From Oryzobacter telluris (lineage in GTDB: Bacteria; Actinomycetota; Actinomycetes; Actinomycetales; Dermatophilaceae), in the NCBI RefSeq assembly GCF_043099285.1, contig NZ_CP170723.1:3720001-3784000 (forward strand): DNA of 64,000 nucleotides, given 5' to 3'. The translations under genes were made by a program, and so were the position numbers. Below the pieces are notes generated by a model that searched no databases, was not told the DNA's origin, and saw only the letters and a program-made list of their open reading frames with translations. Positions 24,316-34,355 of the stretch are shown one piece after another. Position 1 is the stretch's first letter; each line of letters begins with the position of its first letter.

Positions 24316-25598
24316 AGGAGGTCGTGGTCTACGTCGACCCCGCGGCCGGGATGCCGGGGGCGGCCTGCCGCATCGAGTCGCCGTTCGACGTGCCGGACGT
24401 CGTCAGCTTCCTCACCGTGGACGACCTCACCCAGCTCGTACCGCCCGGGGTCGTCCGCCAGCTCGGCGAGGGGCTCTCGGACCGGATCCGGCAGAACCCC
24501 ACCGTGCAGCAGGTGCTCGACCTCGTGCTCGCGCACCCTCCGGGTCAGGTCAGCCTGCCGATCCTCTTCCGCGTCGGCGACCCGCTGGCGCACAGCCTGT
24601 CGTGGGAGGCGCTCGTCGCGGGGAACGACTTCCTCGCCCTCGGCGAGCGCTGGCCGATCGCGCGGATCGCCCGTGGGTCCACCCTCGACCGCGACCCCGT
24701 GCGGCCGTTCGTGCCCCCGCTGCGGCTGATGTGCGTGCTGTCCGCGGTCGGGCAGGACGCCGCCGAGGAGTGGACGGGGATCCACGCCGCGGTGACCGCG
24801 GCCCGGGCGGCCGGCCTGCCGGTGCAGGTCACGCTCGTCTCGGGCGACGAGGCCGGGGTGCTCGAGCCCGCCCGGGCGCTCGGCGACCCGGACCTCACCG
24901 TCGTCGCCCTGCCCAACCCCGCGGCCGACGTCCCGGTCCTCGCCCTCGTCGAGAACAGCCAGCCGCACATCCTCCACGTGTTCGGGCACGGGGCGATCGC
25001 CAACGACATCGGGATGGTCGAGCTCGGCACCATCGGCGACTTCGAGCGCGCCGACGGCACGAGCTCGGTGCTCGTGCGGGCCGAGGAGCTCGGTCTGGCC
25101 GCGCGCCGCACGGGGGCGTGGTGCGTCGTGCTCAACATCTGCCGGGGCGCGGAGGCGGGGTCGGCGGCCCTGACCCACGCGGAGGAGGTCGTCGCGCACG
25201 GGGTGCCGGCGGCCGTCGGGATGCGGCGCCAGGTCGACGTCGACGACGCCAACGCCTTCTCCCGCGAGTGGTACCCGGGCGTCCTCGCCGCGGTGCAGCG
25301 GGTCGTGGCGGCGGGGGCGGGGCAGCACGAGCTCGCGTGGTCCGACACCCTCGTCGCCGCACGCCGGCGGCTGCGCGACCTCCACGGCGGCAACCCGGGC
25401 GACGACGACACGTGGACCCTGCCGGTGCTCTACAAGCTGCCCGGACCCTTCCGGCTCGAGCTGCCGCCGGCCGGGGTGGGCGAGAACCAGGAGCGGACCC
25501 GGCTCTCCGAGGGCGACACCCTCGGCGGCCTCATCGACGTCCTGCCCGCGGGGGCCGACGCGAGCATCGCCGCGGAGCTGCGCGGTCTCGTGCCATGA
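24312..25598 (+). CDS. CHAT domain protease
   Basis: This 428-residue protein ends in a CHAT domain, a caspase/separase-like cysteine protease fold. The His strand is HILHVFGHGAIAND (His226), the Cys strand is WCVVLNICRGAEAGS (Cys277), and the downstream VVAHGVPAAVGMRRQVDVDDANAFSREWY block matches the conserved AxVGxxxxVxDxxAxxFxxxFY of CHAT proteins; both catalytic residues are intact. The N-terminal 130 residues have no recognised repeats such as TPRs. The GTG start overlaps the previous stop and the gene overlaps the next start, so expression is coupled. Confidence 0.85.
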   Translation: MKEVVVYVDPAAGMPGAACRIESPFDVPDVVSFLTVDDLTQLVPPGVVRQLGEGLSDRIRQNPTVQQVLDLVLAHPPGQVSLPILFRVGDPLAHSLSWEALVAGNDFLALGERWPIARIARGSTLDRDPVRPFVPPLRLMCVLSAVGQDAAEEWTGIHAAVTAARAAGLPVQVTLVSGDEAGVLEPARALGDPDLTVVALPNPAADVPVLALVENSQPHILHVFGHGAIANDIGMVELGTIGDFERADGTSSVLVRAEELGLAARRTGAWCVVLNICRGAEAGSAALTHAEEVVAHGVPAAVGMRRQVDVDDANAFSREWYPGVLAAVQRVVAAGAGQHELAWSDTLVAARRRLRDLHGGNPGDDDTWTLPVLYKLPGPFRLELPPAGVGENQERTRLSEGDTLGGLIDVLPAGADASIAAELRGLVP

Positions 25599-26986
25599 GC
25601 CTGCCGACCGAGATCCGGCTCAGCGCGTTCACCGACGCCGCGACCCCGGTGGAGGCGACGCTCGACGCCGAGGCGCGCCGGTGGGGCGTGCGCGGGTCGA
25701 TGCTGCGGCCGCAGCGCCCGCTCGCCCCTCCGGCCGGGCCCGACCCGGGCGACTGGCGGCACCCGGACGTCGGGTACGGGGTGCTGCTGCCGGACGACGA
25801 CCTCGTGCCCGTCGCCGACCGGGCCGTGGGGGCCGACGCACCGGCAGCCGTGCGCCACCTGCTGGCCGAGCGGCCCGGGGCGGTGGTGCTGCGGTACCGG
25901 CCCGACCTCGGCACCGACCGGGTGGCCCGCTACCTGCCCGACGGCCGGCGCCAGGACCTCGAGGTGGGGGTGAGCGTCTTCGGGACCGGGCCGGGCCGCA
26001 TCCCCCGCTTCGTCCTCGTCGTGGGCCCGCCCACGCAGGTGCCGTGGACGGTGCAGCTCTCGCTCAACCGGCGGCACTTCGTGGGCCGGCTCGACCTCGG
26101 CGAGGCCGGGCTCGAGCGGTACGTCGAGGCGCTGCTCGCCGACTGGGCCGGTGCGCGGCCGGCGGCGGGCGAGGCCGTCGTCTGGAGCACGGCCCACGAC
26201 GCCATGACCCGCACGATGGACATCACCGTCGCGGCGCAGGTGCAGGGCGCGCTGGCCACGGACAGCGAGATCACCGTGCACCGCTTCGCCGGCCCCACGG
26301 CGACGCTCGACACCCTGCGGACGACGCTGGCCGAGCGGCGGCCCGGCCTGGTCGTCACGAGCAGCCACGGCATGACCGCGCCGCTGGACGACCTCGACGC
26401 GATGCGGGCGACCCTCGGCGTGCCGGTCGACCAGACCCTCACCGGCCTCGACCCGGCGGCCCTGCTGGAGGACTGGTCCCCCGGCGGCGCGGTCTGGGTC
26501 GCCCAGGCGTGCTGCTCGGCGGGGAGCAACCTCGGGACCTCCTACACCGGGCTGCTCCCCGCCGGGTCCGTCGCCGACCGGGTCGTCGCCGGGGTGGCGG
26601 CGCTGGGGCCGCAGGTGTCGCCGCTGCCGCGCGCCCTGCTCGAGGCCGACCCGCCGCTGGCCGCGTTCGTCGGCCACGTCGAGCCCACCTTCGACTGGAC
26701 CCTCGTCGTCCCCGACACGGGCCAGCACGTCGTCACCGAGCTGGTCCGCGGCGTCTACCCCCGCCTGTTCAGCCGCCAACCGGTCGGCCTGGCCCTGGCG
26801 GAGTACTACGCCGGCGTCGGGGCGCTCTACGGCAAGCTCTCCGACGCCAGGGACGACGTCGACGCCGAGGTCGAGGGGGCCCGCGAGCGCGCGACGTACT
26901 ACAAGCTCACGGCCCTCGACCGCGAGAGCCTCGTCGTCCTCGGCGACCCGACGGTGATGGTCGGGGCCCTCCCCAGCCAGCAGTGA
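25595..26986 (+). CDS. caspase/gingipain-fold (C25-like) cysteine protease
   Basis: The 463-residue product looks like a clan CD cysteine protease. A strand RPGLVVTSSHGMTAPLDD gives the catalytic His258, and AVWVAQACCSAGSNLGTSY gives Cys306 (Cys307 next to it) in the ACxSxG pattern of caspases and gingipains. Preceding strands such as RFVLVVGPPTQVPW fit the alternating fold. About 190 N-terminal residues show no known domain. There is no secretion signal, unlike gingipains. The ATGA overlap with the CHAT gene makes it the last gene of the operon. Confidence 0.75.
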   Translation: MSLPTEIRLSAFTDAATPVEATLDAEARRWGVRGSMLRPQRPLAPPAGPDPGDWRHPDVGYGVLLPDDDLVPVADRAVGADAPAAVRHLLAERPGAVVLRYRPDLGTDRVARYLPDGRRQDLEVGVSVFGTGPGRIPRFVLVVGPPTQVPWTVQLSLNRRHFVGRLDLGEAGLERYVEALLADWAGARPAAGEAVVWSTAHDAMTRTMDITVAAQVQGALATDSEITVHRFAGPTATLDTLRTTLAERRPGLVVTSSHGMTAPLDDLDAMRATLGVPVDQTLTGLDPAALLEDWSPGGAVWVAQACCSAGSNLGTSYTGLLPAGSVADRVVAGVAALGPQVSPLPRALLEADPPLAAFVGHVEPTFDWTLVVPDTGQHVVTELVRGVYPRLFSRQPVGLALAEYYAGVGALYGKLSDARDDVDAEVEGARERATYYKLTALDRESLVVLGDPTVMVGALPSQQ

Positions 26987-26999
26987 GGCCGCGGCGCGC

Positions 27000-27668
27000 T
27001 CAGCCGGGGAAGGCGCTGCGGTAGATCGCCTCCAGCTCGGGCGAGTACGCGTCGCTCGCGCCGCAGACCCCCACCTGGCCGTCGCCGCCGGAGACGAGGT
27101 AGCGCTTGCCGAGCTCGAAGCGCGGGGCCCCGACGAGCGCGGTGTCGACCTCGGGCGGCACGGTGACGGCCACCGTGCCGGCGCGCTCGCCGGCGTACCA
27201 GTGCGAGGGCGTGAGGGTGGCGGTGTCGCCGACGACCGACGTGACGACGCCGTCGAAGGCGTACTGGGCCGGGGCGAGGAGCTCGGGCGAGAGGGCCATG
27301 CACATCGACGTCGCGGGGTCGCCGCCCTGCACGGCGAGGGTGAGGCCCGGGCGCTGGGCCACCGGCGCCTTCGGTGCCGGGTCACCGGCGAGGACGCCGG
27401 ACAGGGCCACCGCCGCCACGGCGGCCGCGGCCGCCCCCGCGACGGCCGGGACGAGCCAGCGCGGCCGTCGGGGCGGCGGCGTGATGCCGAGCTCCTGGGT
27501 GGCGGGGTCGAGGGGGCTGCGGGTGAGCTCGGACACGAGGACCTCCAGGGACGACGGGTCCAGCCGGGGGTCCCGGCCGGCGAGGGGGTCGGCGCGCTGC
27601 AGCCTGTCGCGCAGGTCGGCGTCCGGGCCGTCGGCCCGGTCGGCCGGGGTGCTGCCTTCTGGTGTCAT
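27000..27668 (-). CDS. single-pass membrane protein, probable anti-sigma partner
   Basis: This 222-residue protein has a cytosolic N-terminus of about 70 residues, one membrane segment (PAVAGAAAAAVAAVALSG, about 75-93) and an extracytoplasmic domain with three Cys residues, including QVGVCGASDAYS. Its ATG overlaps the stop of the ECF sigma gene by four bases, the typical position of an anti-sigma factor. I see no HxxxCxxC zinc motif in the N-terminus, so it is not a ZAS-type anti-sigma and the role is inferred from context. Confidence 0.65.
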   Translation of the reverse strand: MTPEGSTPADRADGPDADLRDRLQRADPLAGRDPRLDPSSLEVLVSELTRSPLDPATQELGITPPPRRPRWLVPAVAGAAAAAVAAVALSGVLAGDPAPKAPVAQRPGLTLAVQGGDPATSMCMALSPELLAPAQYAFDGVVTSVVGDTATLTPSHWYAGERAGTVAVTVPPEVDTALVGAPRFELGKRYLVSGGDGQVGVCGASDAYSPELEAIYRSAFPG

Positions 27669-28249
27669 CGCTCCTCCTTCCCTCGTCCCGTCTGTGTCCG
27701 GTCGGCGTCCCGGTCTTTCGTGGGCGGCCCGCCCAGGAGGTCGCGCAGCCTCGCCTTCGCCCGGTGCAGCCGGATGCTCACCGCGTTCGGCGTGATGTCG
27801 AGGGCGACGGCGATCTCGCTGGGGGACAGCCCTTCCCACGCCCAGAGGGCGACGACCTCGGCCTCCGTGGGGGTGAGCCGGGCCAGCGCCGCGTGGAGGT
27901 CGAGGTCGTCGGCTGCCGCCGTCTCCTCGGGTCCGGTCACGGGGCGCGGCGGGTCGACGACGACGAGCCGGGCGACGAGCGCCGCGCGGCGGCGGGCTCC
28001 CCGCCGCGCGTTGGCGAGGCAGCCCCGGGCCACGCCGTACGCCCACGGGAGGGCGGCATCCGGCGGGACCTCGTCGCGGCGCCGCCAGAGGACGAGCAGG
28101 GTGTCGCCGAGGACGTCGGCCGCCGTCTCGTGGTCGGCCCGGCGCAGGAGGTAGCGCAGCAGCGGCTGGTGGACGGCGTGGACGAGCGCCTCGAAGCGCC
28201 GGGCGTCCTCACCCACGGCGCCGGGCCCGACCCGCTCCGTCACGTCCAC
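27665..28249 (-). CDS. ECF-type RNA polymerase sigma factor
   Basis: The 194-residue sigma has region 2 with LRYLLRRADHETAADVLGDTLLVLW and LPWAYGVARGCLANARRGARRR, and region 4 with LTPTEAEVVALWAWEGLSPSEIAVALD followed by the recognition helix PNAVSIRLHRAKARLRDLL. The two are joined by a short linker. It is coupled to the membrane protein gene downstream. Several GTG codons (28249, 28243) can serve as start. No clear leaderless box is present. Confidence 0.9.
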   Translation of the reverse strand: MDVTERVGPGAVGEDARRFEALVHAVHQPLLRYLLRRADHETAADVLGDTLLVLWRRRDEVPPDAALPWAYGVARGCLANARRGARRRAALVARLVVVDPPRPVTGPEETAAADDLDLHAALARLTPTEAEVVALWAWEGLSPSEIAVALDITPNAVSIRLHRAKARLRDLLGGPPTKDRDADRTQTGRGKEER

Positions 28250-28282
28250 ACCACACTCGTGTCCGGCACACCCGCGAGTCTT

Positions 28283-28741
28283 TCAGCGGCGCGTGGGTGG
28301 GCTCCACACGACGAGGGCCTGAGAGCGCTCGTGCCGCGGGCGCTGCCCGAGGCGGGTGGCGTAGACGTCGCCGGTGGGCGACACCGAGAACACCCGGGTG
28401 CCCTGGCCCGAGGACTCGCGCACGGCCGCCAGCTCGGCGGCGAGCTCGACGACCCGGGCACGCAGCGCGTCGACCTGGTTCTCGAGCTCGAGGATGCGGG
28501 CGATCCCCGGGAGGGACACCCCTTCCTCCTGCGAGAGCCGCTGCACCTCGCGCAGCAGGACGACGTCGCGCTGCGAGTACCGCCGGCCACCCCCGCGGGT
28601 GCGCGACGGCGTGACGAGGCCGAGGCGGTCGTACTGGCGCAGGGTCTGCGCGTGCATCCCCGCGAGCTCGGCCGCCACCGAGATGACGAACACCGGGGTG
28701 TCGTCGTCGGGGGCGAACGCGGAGCGGTCGACGGGGGTCAC
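28283..28741 (-). CDS. hspR: heat-shock repressor HspR (MerR family)
   Basis: HspR binds HAIR inverted repeats and represses dnaK-operon and clpB genes, with DnaK as a co-repressor in Streptomyces. The 152-residue product has the MerR-type helix-turn-helix VISVAAELAGMHAQTLRQYDRLG, the wing SRTRGGGRRYSQRDVVLL and a coiled helix ILELENQVDALRARVVEL. The last gene of dnaK-grpE-dnaJ-hspR is the standard place for it in actinobacteria. GTG 28741 starts 11 bases after the dnaJ stop. Confidence 0.95.
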   Translation of the reverse strand: MTPVDRSAFAPDDDTPVFVISVAAELAGMHAQTLRQYDRLGLVTPSRTRGGGRRYSQRDVVLLREVQRLSQEEGVSLPGIARILELENQVDALRARVVELAAELAAVRESSGQGTRVFSVSPTGDVYATRLGQRPRHERSQALVVWSPPTRR

Positions 28742-28752
28742 GGCGGCCTCCC

Positions 28753-29781
28753 TCAGGTCTCGGCGCGCTCGATGAGCCCGGCCCGCGGGTCGAAGTCCGC
28801 CTCCTCCGCGGCGAGCGCCTCGAGGGCCTCGCGCGCGGTGTCGCTGAGGCGCTGCGGCACGACCACGCTGACCCGGGCGAGGAGGTCGCCGGTGCCGTGG
28901 CGGCCGACGACGCCGCGGCCCTTGACGCGCAGCACCCGACCGCTGGGCGTGCCCGGCGCGACCTTGACCCGCACCGACGAGCCGTCGAGGGTCGGGACGC
29001 GCACGGTGGCACCGAGCGCCGCCTCGGCGAAGGTGACCGGGAGGTCGACGGTGAGGTCGTCGCCGTCGCGCCCGAACACCGGGTGCTTCTCGACGCTGAC
29101 GGTGAGGATGAGGTCGCCCCGGGGAGCGCCGCGGTCGCCCGCGGACCCCTTGCCGCGCAGGCGGATCTTCTGCCCGTCCTTGACGCCGGCCGGGATCTTC
29201 GTCGTGATGCGGGCGCCCTCGGCGGTGGTGAGGGTGACCGTGGCGCCCTCGACGGCGTCGCGGAAGCTCAGGCTCGTGCGGGCCTGCACGTCGTTGCCCT
29301 TGCGGGGGCCGCGCGGGGCGCCGAAGCCCGAGAACGGGTCGGCCCCACCGCGGCCCGCGTCGGCGGCACCGCCTCCGAACATCTGGGCGAGGAGGTCGTC
29401 GAGGTCGGGCTGGCCGGCACCGGCACCGCCGGGCCCGCCCTGCTGGAAGCGGACCCGCTGGCCGCCGCCCCCGCCGAACGCGCTGAAGACGTCCTCGAAC
29501 CCGCCGTTGCCGCCGGGCCCGCCGGCACGGAAGCGGGCGCCGCCCCCCGCCATCGAGCGCACGGCGTCGTACTCCTGGCGCTGCTTCTTGTCGCTGAGCA
29601 CCGAGTGGGCCTCACCGACGTCCTTGAAGCGCTGCTCGGCGGCGTCGTTCCCGGCGTTGCGGTCGGGGTGGAACTGCCGGGCGAGCTTGCGGTACGCCTT
29701 CTTGATGGCCGCGTCGTCGGCGTCCTTCGGGACGCCGAGGATCGCGTAGAAGTCCTTCTCGAACCAGTCCTGGCTGGCCAC
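28753..29781 (-). CDS. dnaJ: co-chaperone DnaJ lacking the zinc-finger domain
   Basis: This 342-residue J-protein delivers substrates to DnaK and stimulates its ATPase. It has an N-terminal J domain with the essential HPD (QFHPDRNAGND), a Gly/Phe-rich linker (about 80-150) and two C-terminal substrate-binding beta domains. The protein contains no Cys at all, so the four CxxCxGxG repeats of classical DnaJ are absent, making it CbpA/class B in form despite its place in the dnaK operon. The ATG follows GAGAGGAGGCGCCCGTGGCC with the start at 29781. Confidence 0.93.
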   Translation of the reverse strand: MASQDWFEKDFYAILGVPKDADDAAIKKAYRKLARQFHPDRNAGNDAAEQRFKDVGEAHSVLSDKKQRQEYDAVRSMAGGGARFRAGGPGGNGGFEDVFSAFGGGGGQRVRFQQGGPGGAGAGQPDLDDLLAQMFGGGAADAGRGGADPFSGFGAPRGPRKGNDVQARTSLSFRDAVEGATVTLTTAEGARITTKIPAGVKDGQKIRLRGKGSAGDRGAPRGDLILTVSVEKHPVFGRDGDDLTVDLPVTFAEAALGATVRVPTLDGSSVRVKVAPGTPSGRVLRVKGRGVVGRHGTGDLLARVSVVVPQRLSDTAREALEALAAEEADFDPRAGLIERAET

Positions 29782-29813
29782 GGGCGCCTCCTCTCGGCTG
29801 CCGTCGGGCGGGG

Positions 29814-30472
29814 TCAGTCGCGGTCGGCGACCGCGACGCGAGCAGGCCGCAGGACCTGCTCACCGGCACGGTAGCCGGGCTGCAGCACGGTGACGACCGT
29901 GGTCGACGACGCGTCGACCGGGAGGTCGGGGTCGCCCTCCGGCCACGGCGCGTGCATCAGGGCCTCGTGGCGCATCGGGTCGAAGGCCTCGCCCTTGGCG
30001 CCGAAGCGCTCGAGGCCGTAGCGCCCGAGGGAGCCCTCGAGCTTGTCGGCGATCGCCGCGAACGGCCCACCGGCGAGGTCGCCGTGGTCGCGCGCCGCCT
30101 GGATGTCGTCGAGGACGGGCAGCAGCGACTCGAGGACGTCGCGCACCGCACGCTCCTGCACCAGGGCCCGGTCGCGGTCGACGCGGCGCTTGTAGTTGAC
30201 GTACTCGGCCTGGAGGCGCTGGAGGTCGGCGAGCCGCTCGGCGGCCAGCACGGTGTCGGGGTGGTCGCCGAACGGTCCCTCGTCGCCACGGTCGGCCGGA
30301 GCCGGCCCACCGGCAGCGGCCCCGGCGGGGGTGGCCCCGCCGTGCGGGGCCACCTCCTCGCCGTCGTTGACCGACTCGGTGTTGATGGCGTCGTCGGCGC
30401 TGTCGTCGACGACGTCACCCTCGAGGGCCACGTCCTCCGGCGCGACGTCGTCGTGCGGGGTGGAGGGGTCGG

Positions 30473-30476
<4 letters not shown>
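29814..30476 (-). CDS. grpE: nucleotide exchange factor GrpE
   Basis: GrpE releases ADP from DnaK. The 220-residue product has an acidic disordered N-terminus of about 85 residues, a long helix (ERLADLQRLQAEYVNYKRRVDRDRALVQ), the LLPVLDDIQAARDHGDL block and a C-terminal beta domain with GEAFDPMRHEALMH and TVVTVLQPGYRAGEQVLRPA. All are standard. Its start overlaps the dnaK stop by four bases. Confidence 0.96.
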
Positions 30477-32368
<1,892 letters not shown>

Positions 32369-32400
32369 GGTGGCTGGTCTCCTTCAGTGCTGACTACGGG

Positions 32401-32421
32401 GTTGAGTGCTTGGGACTCAAG
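32401..32421 (-). promoter_or_regulatory. HAIR operator 1 of the dnaK operon
   Basis: Read on the minus strand this is CTTGAGT-CCCAAGC-ACTCAAC, one base from the HspR consensus CTTGAGT-N7-ACTCAAG. It starts within the -10 box, so bound HspR would block polymerase. Confidence 0.88.
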
Positions 32422-32447
32422 ATAGACCGGCGGCTCGGGTTGACCAA
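32419..32447 (-). promoter_or_regulatory. dnaK operon promoter
   Basis: On the minus strand TTGGTC (32442-32447) and TATCTT (32419-32424) are separated by 17 bases, a good housekeeping-sigma promoter. The -10 box overlaps HAIR 1, and HAIR 2 lies just upstream. Confidence 0.7.
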
Positions 32448-32462
32448 ACTCGCCGGTCGAAA

Positions 32463-32483
32463 CTTGCGTTCACCCGACTCAAC
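32463..32483. promoter_or_regulatory. HAIR operator 2 of the dnaK operon (degenerate)
   Basis: CTTGCGT-TCACCCG-ACTCAAC differs from the HAIR consensus at one base in each half. It lies 41 bases upstream of HAIR 1, centre to centre about 62 bases. Multiple HAIRs before dnaK are known in Streptomyces. Confidence 0.65.
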
Positions 32484-32658
32484 TCTGCGCGGTGCGCTGG
32501 TGTTCCCGGACCGGGACCCGGCGTCGAGGGGGCTCGGTCGGAGGGTGTGGCGCGGTGCCGGATGACGCCATCGGGCCATTGCCCACGCCGTCACCCGCGG
32601 AGGAGCGTGGGGTCGGCGCCGCGTCGCGCGCCGCCTCCCACCGACGAAGGAGCCCGCC

Positions 32659-33051
32659 ATGCGACGGACCGTGGTCGCCGTCCTCTCGACCCTCCTGGCC
32701 CTCGGCGCCGCCGTCGCGGCGCCCGGCAGCGCGGCCGCCGCGGCCGGGCCGTTCACCGGGACCTGGACCTCGACCGACCTCGACGGGAGCAACCAGTGGG
32801 TGTCGATCCGCGGCTCGGGGTCGGGCGCCTACAGCGTCTTCCTCTACGACGACTCCGCGACCAACGCCTGTGGCGGTGACCCCGCCCGGTTCGTCGGGGC
32901 CGGCCGGGCCGACGGGGCGTTCCTCGACGTCCCCGGCACGCTGACCTGCCTCCCCGGGGGGAACGTCATCCGGCACCGCATCGGGTTCGGGTTCGAGCTG
33001 GTCGACGACACGCTCGTGGACGTCAGCGGCGTGGTGTGGAGCCGCGCGTAG
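32659..33051 (+). CDS. small secreted protein of unknown function
   Basis: This 130-residue protein has a clear Sec signal peptide (TVVAVLSTLLALGAAVAAPG, cleavage near AAAA-AGP at about 30). The mature 100 residues form probable beta strands (GTWTSTDLDGSNQWVSIRG, AYSVFLYDD) and contain two Cys that could pair. I do not recognise the family; the GTWTSxDxDGS opening is like small lipocalin-like secreted proteins. The ribosome site GAAGGAG lies before the ATG. Its 3' end overlaps the truncated HIT gene on the other strand. Confidence 0.75.
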   Translation: MRRTVVAVLSTLLALGAAVAAPGSAAAAAGPFTGTWTSTDLDGSNQWVSIRGSGSGAYSVFLYDDSATNACGGDPARFVGAGRADGAFLDVPGTLTCLPGGNVIRHRIGFGFELVDDTLVDVSGVVWSRA

Positions 33052-33244
33052 CAGCGTCCGCCAACTCGGCCGCGGGGTCGTCGACGAGCAGGACGCAGTA
33101 GCCCGGCAGCTTCTGGGCGTCACCGATGACGGCGAACGAGCGCGGGAGCCGGGCCAGGACGGTGGGGTTCTCTCCACGCCGGGCACTGCCGATCCGGTCG
33201 CGCTTCCAGTCCTCGTCGGGGGTGGGGATCGCCATGTCCGGCAT
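33023..33244 (-). pseudogene. truncated HIT-family hydrolase gene (5' remnant)
   Basis: The 73-residue open frame reads like the N-terminus of actinobacterial HIT-like hydrolases: WKRDRIGSARRGENPTVLAR, then SFAVIGDAQKLPGYCVLLVD. In full proteins, as I recall them, about 100 further residues follow, including the HxHxH catalytic triad. Here the similarity stops at DDPAAELAD and the frame ends after a short unrelated tail. The remainder is not found nearby, since the secreted-protein gene occupies that place on the other strand with a 29-base overlap. A deletion or rearrangement is inferred. Confidence 0.6.
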
Positions 33245-33288
33245 CGAACCACGGCGCCGCACCCAACGCCCGCCGGCGGGGTGCCGGC

Positions 33289-34284
33289 TCAGTACCCGGC
33301 GTCGTCGAGGGCGCGCTGCGTGAGCTCGCGGCCCAGGGCGATCATCTCGGCGGCCCGGTGGAAGTCCATCGTGCGGCAGGCGTCGGACGGCACGCTGACG
33401 AGGACGTCCGGCGGGTTGCTCGCCATCCGGTAGCGGGTGATGAGCGCGGCCATGGTGTCGAAGGAGCGGTTGAAGACCTCGCTCGAGGTCAGGTCCTTCG
33501 GGGCCGGGAGGTAGTCCAGGCCGCGGTCGGCACCGGCGCGCTCGGGCGAGCCCGTCGACTCGGTGACCGGCTCGACCTCGTGGGCCACGTCATCGGCGTG
33601 CGGCTCGGTGGGGTGGCCCTCGGCGCCCGTGTGCCCGATGAGGGCGCCGACCCGCGAGGTGAGGGAGCGCACCGACTCGGTGAGGGCCGAGACCGACCGC
33701 ACCGGAGAGGCCGGCTGGATGTCGACGCCGCGCGTGTGCCCCGCCTGCAGGCTCACGGCGATGGTCAGGTCGGAGGAGGTCGCGGTCGTCGGCTCGATCG
33801 GCACCGGGTTCATCAGCCCGCCGTCGACGAGGAGCCGGCCGCCGACGACCACCGGCGTGACGATGCTCGGGATGGCCACCGAGGCGCGGATGGCGGTGGC
33901 GACCGGCCCACGCTGGAACCACACCTCGCGGCGGTTGTTGAGGTCGGTGGCGACGGCGGTGAACGGCACGGCGCAGTCCTCGATGAGGGCGCCGCCGAGG
34001 ATGTCGGCGACCTTGGCGAAGACGCGCTCGGCCCGGATCGCCCCTCCCCCACCGAGGTTCATGTCGAGCAGCCGCCACACGTCGTACTGGGTCAGGCCGG
34101 TGGCCCACTCGGTGTACTCCTCGAGCCGGCCCGCGGCGGTGACCCCGCCGACGAGGGCGCCCATCGAGGTCCCGGCGATGGTCACGATCTCGTGGCCGCG
34201 CTCGAGGATGACCTGCACGGCACCGATGTGCGCGTACCCGCGAGCCCCTCCGGCCCCGAGCACGAGGGCGACGCGACGTCCCAT
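33289..34284 (-). CDS. patatin-like phospholipase
   Basis: This 331-residue serine lipid hydrolase has the oxyanion motif GAGGARGYAH (10-19), the nucleophile GTSMG with Ser40 and the DGG motif with Asp154 in LLVDGGLMNP, so the Ser-Asp dyad is intact. There is no signal peptide. It resembles the RssA/YlbK group of bacterial patatins. TACCCT six bases before the ATG gives a leaderless start; the frame upstream is rejected. It is divergent from the P450 gene. Confidence 0.92.
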   Translation of the reverse strand: MGRRVALVLGAGGARGYAHIGAVQVILERGHEIVTIAGTSMGALVGGVTAAGRLEEYTEWATGLTQYDVWRLLDMNLGGGGAIRAERVFAKVADILGGALIEDCAVPFTAVATDLNNRREVWFQRGPVATAIRASVAIPSIVTPVVVGGRLLVDGGLMNPVPIEPTTATSSDLTIAVSLQAGHTRGVDIQPASPVRSVSALTESVRSLTSRVGALIGHTGAEGHPTEPHADDVAHEVEPVTESTGSPERAGADRGLDYLPAPKDLTSSEVFNRSFDTMAALITRYRMASNPPDVLVSVPSDACRTMDFHRAAEMIALGRELTQRALDDAGY

Positions 34285-34290
34285 GGGCGC

Positions 34291-34296
34291 AGGGTA
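34291..34296 (-). promoter_or_regulatory. -10 box of a leaderless transcript (patatin gene)
   Basis: TACCCT on the minus strand is six bases before the ATG at 34284. Confidence 0.55.
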
Positions 34297-34355
34297 GCCC
34301 CGGCGCCCGTGCGGTGAGCCGTAGCATCGGGGAGGAGGGGTGAGAGGACGACGCG

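Noticed and set aside
26900..27000. An effector gene such as gasdermin or nuclease at the end of the caspase-fold operon
   Set aside because: Only 13 bases separate the last gene from the convergent membrane protein gene; nothing fits there.
34285..34355. P450 and patatin as a linked lipid-oxidation operon
   Set aside because: They are divergent with separate promoters and there is no redox partner or other pathway gene nearby.
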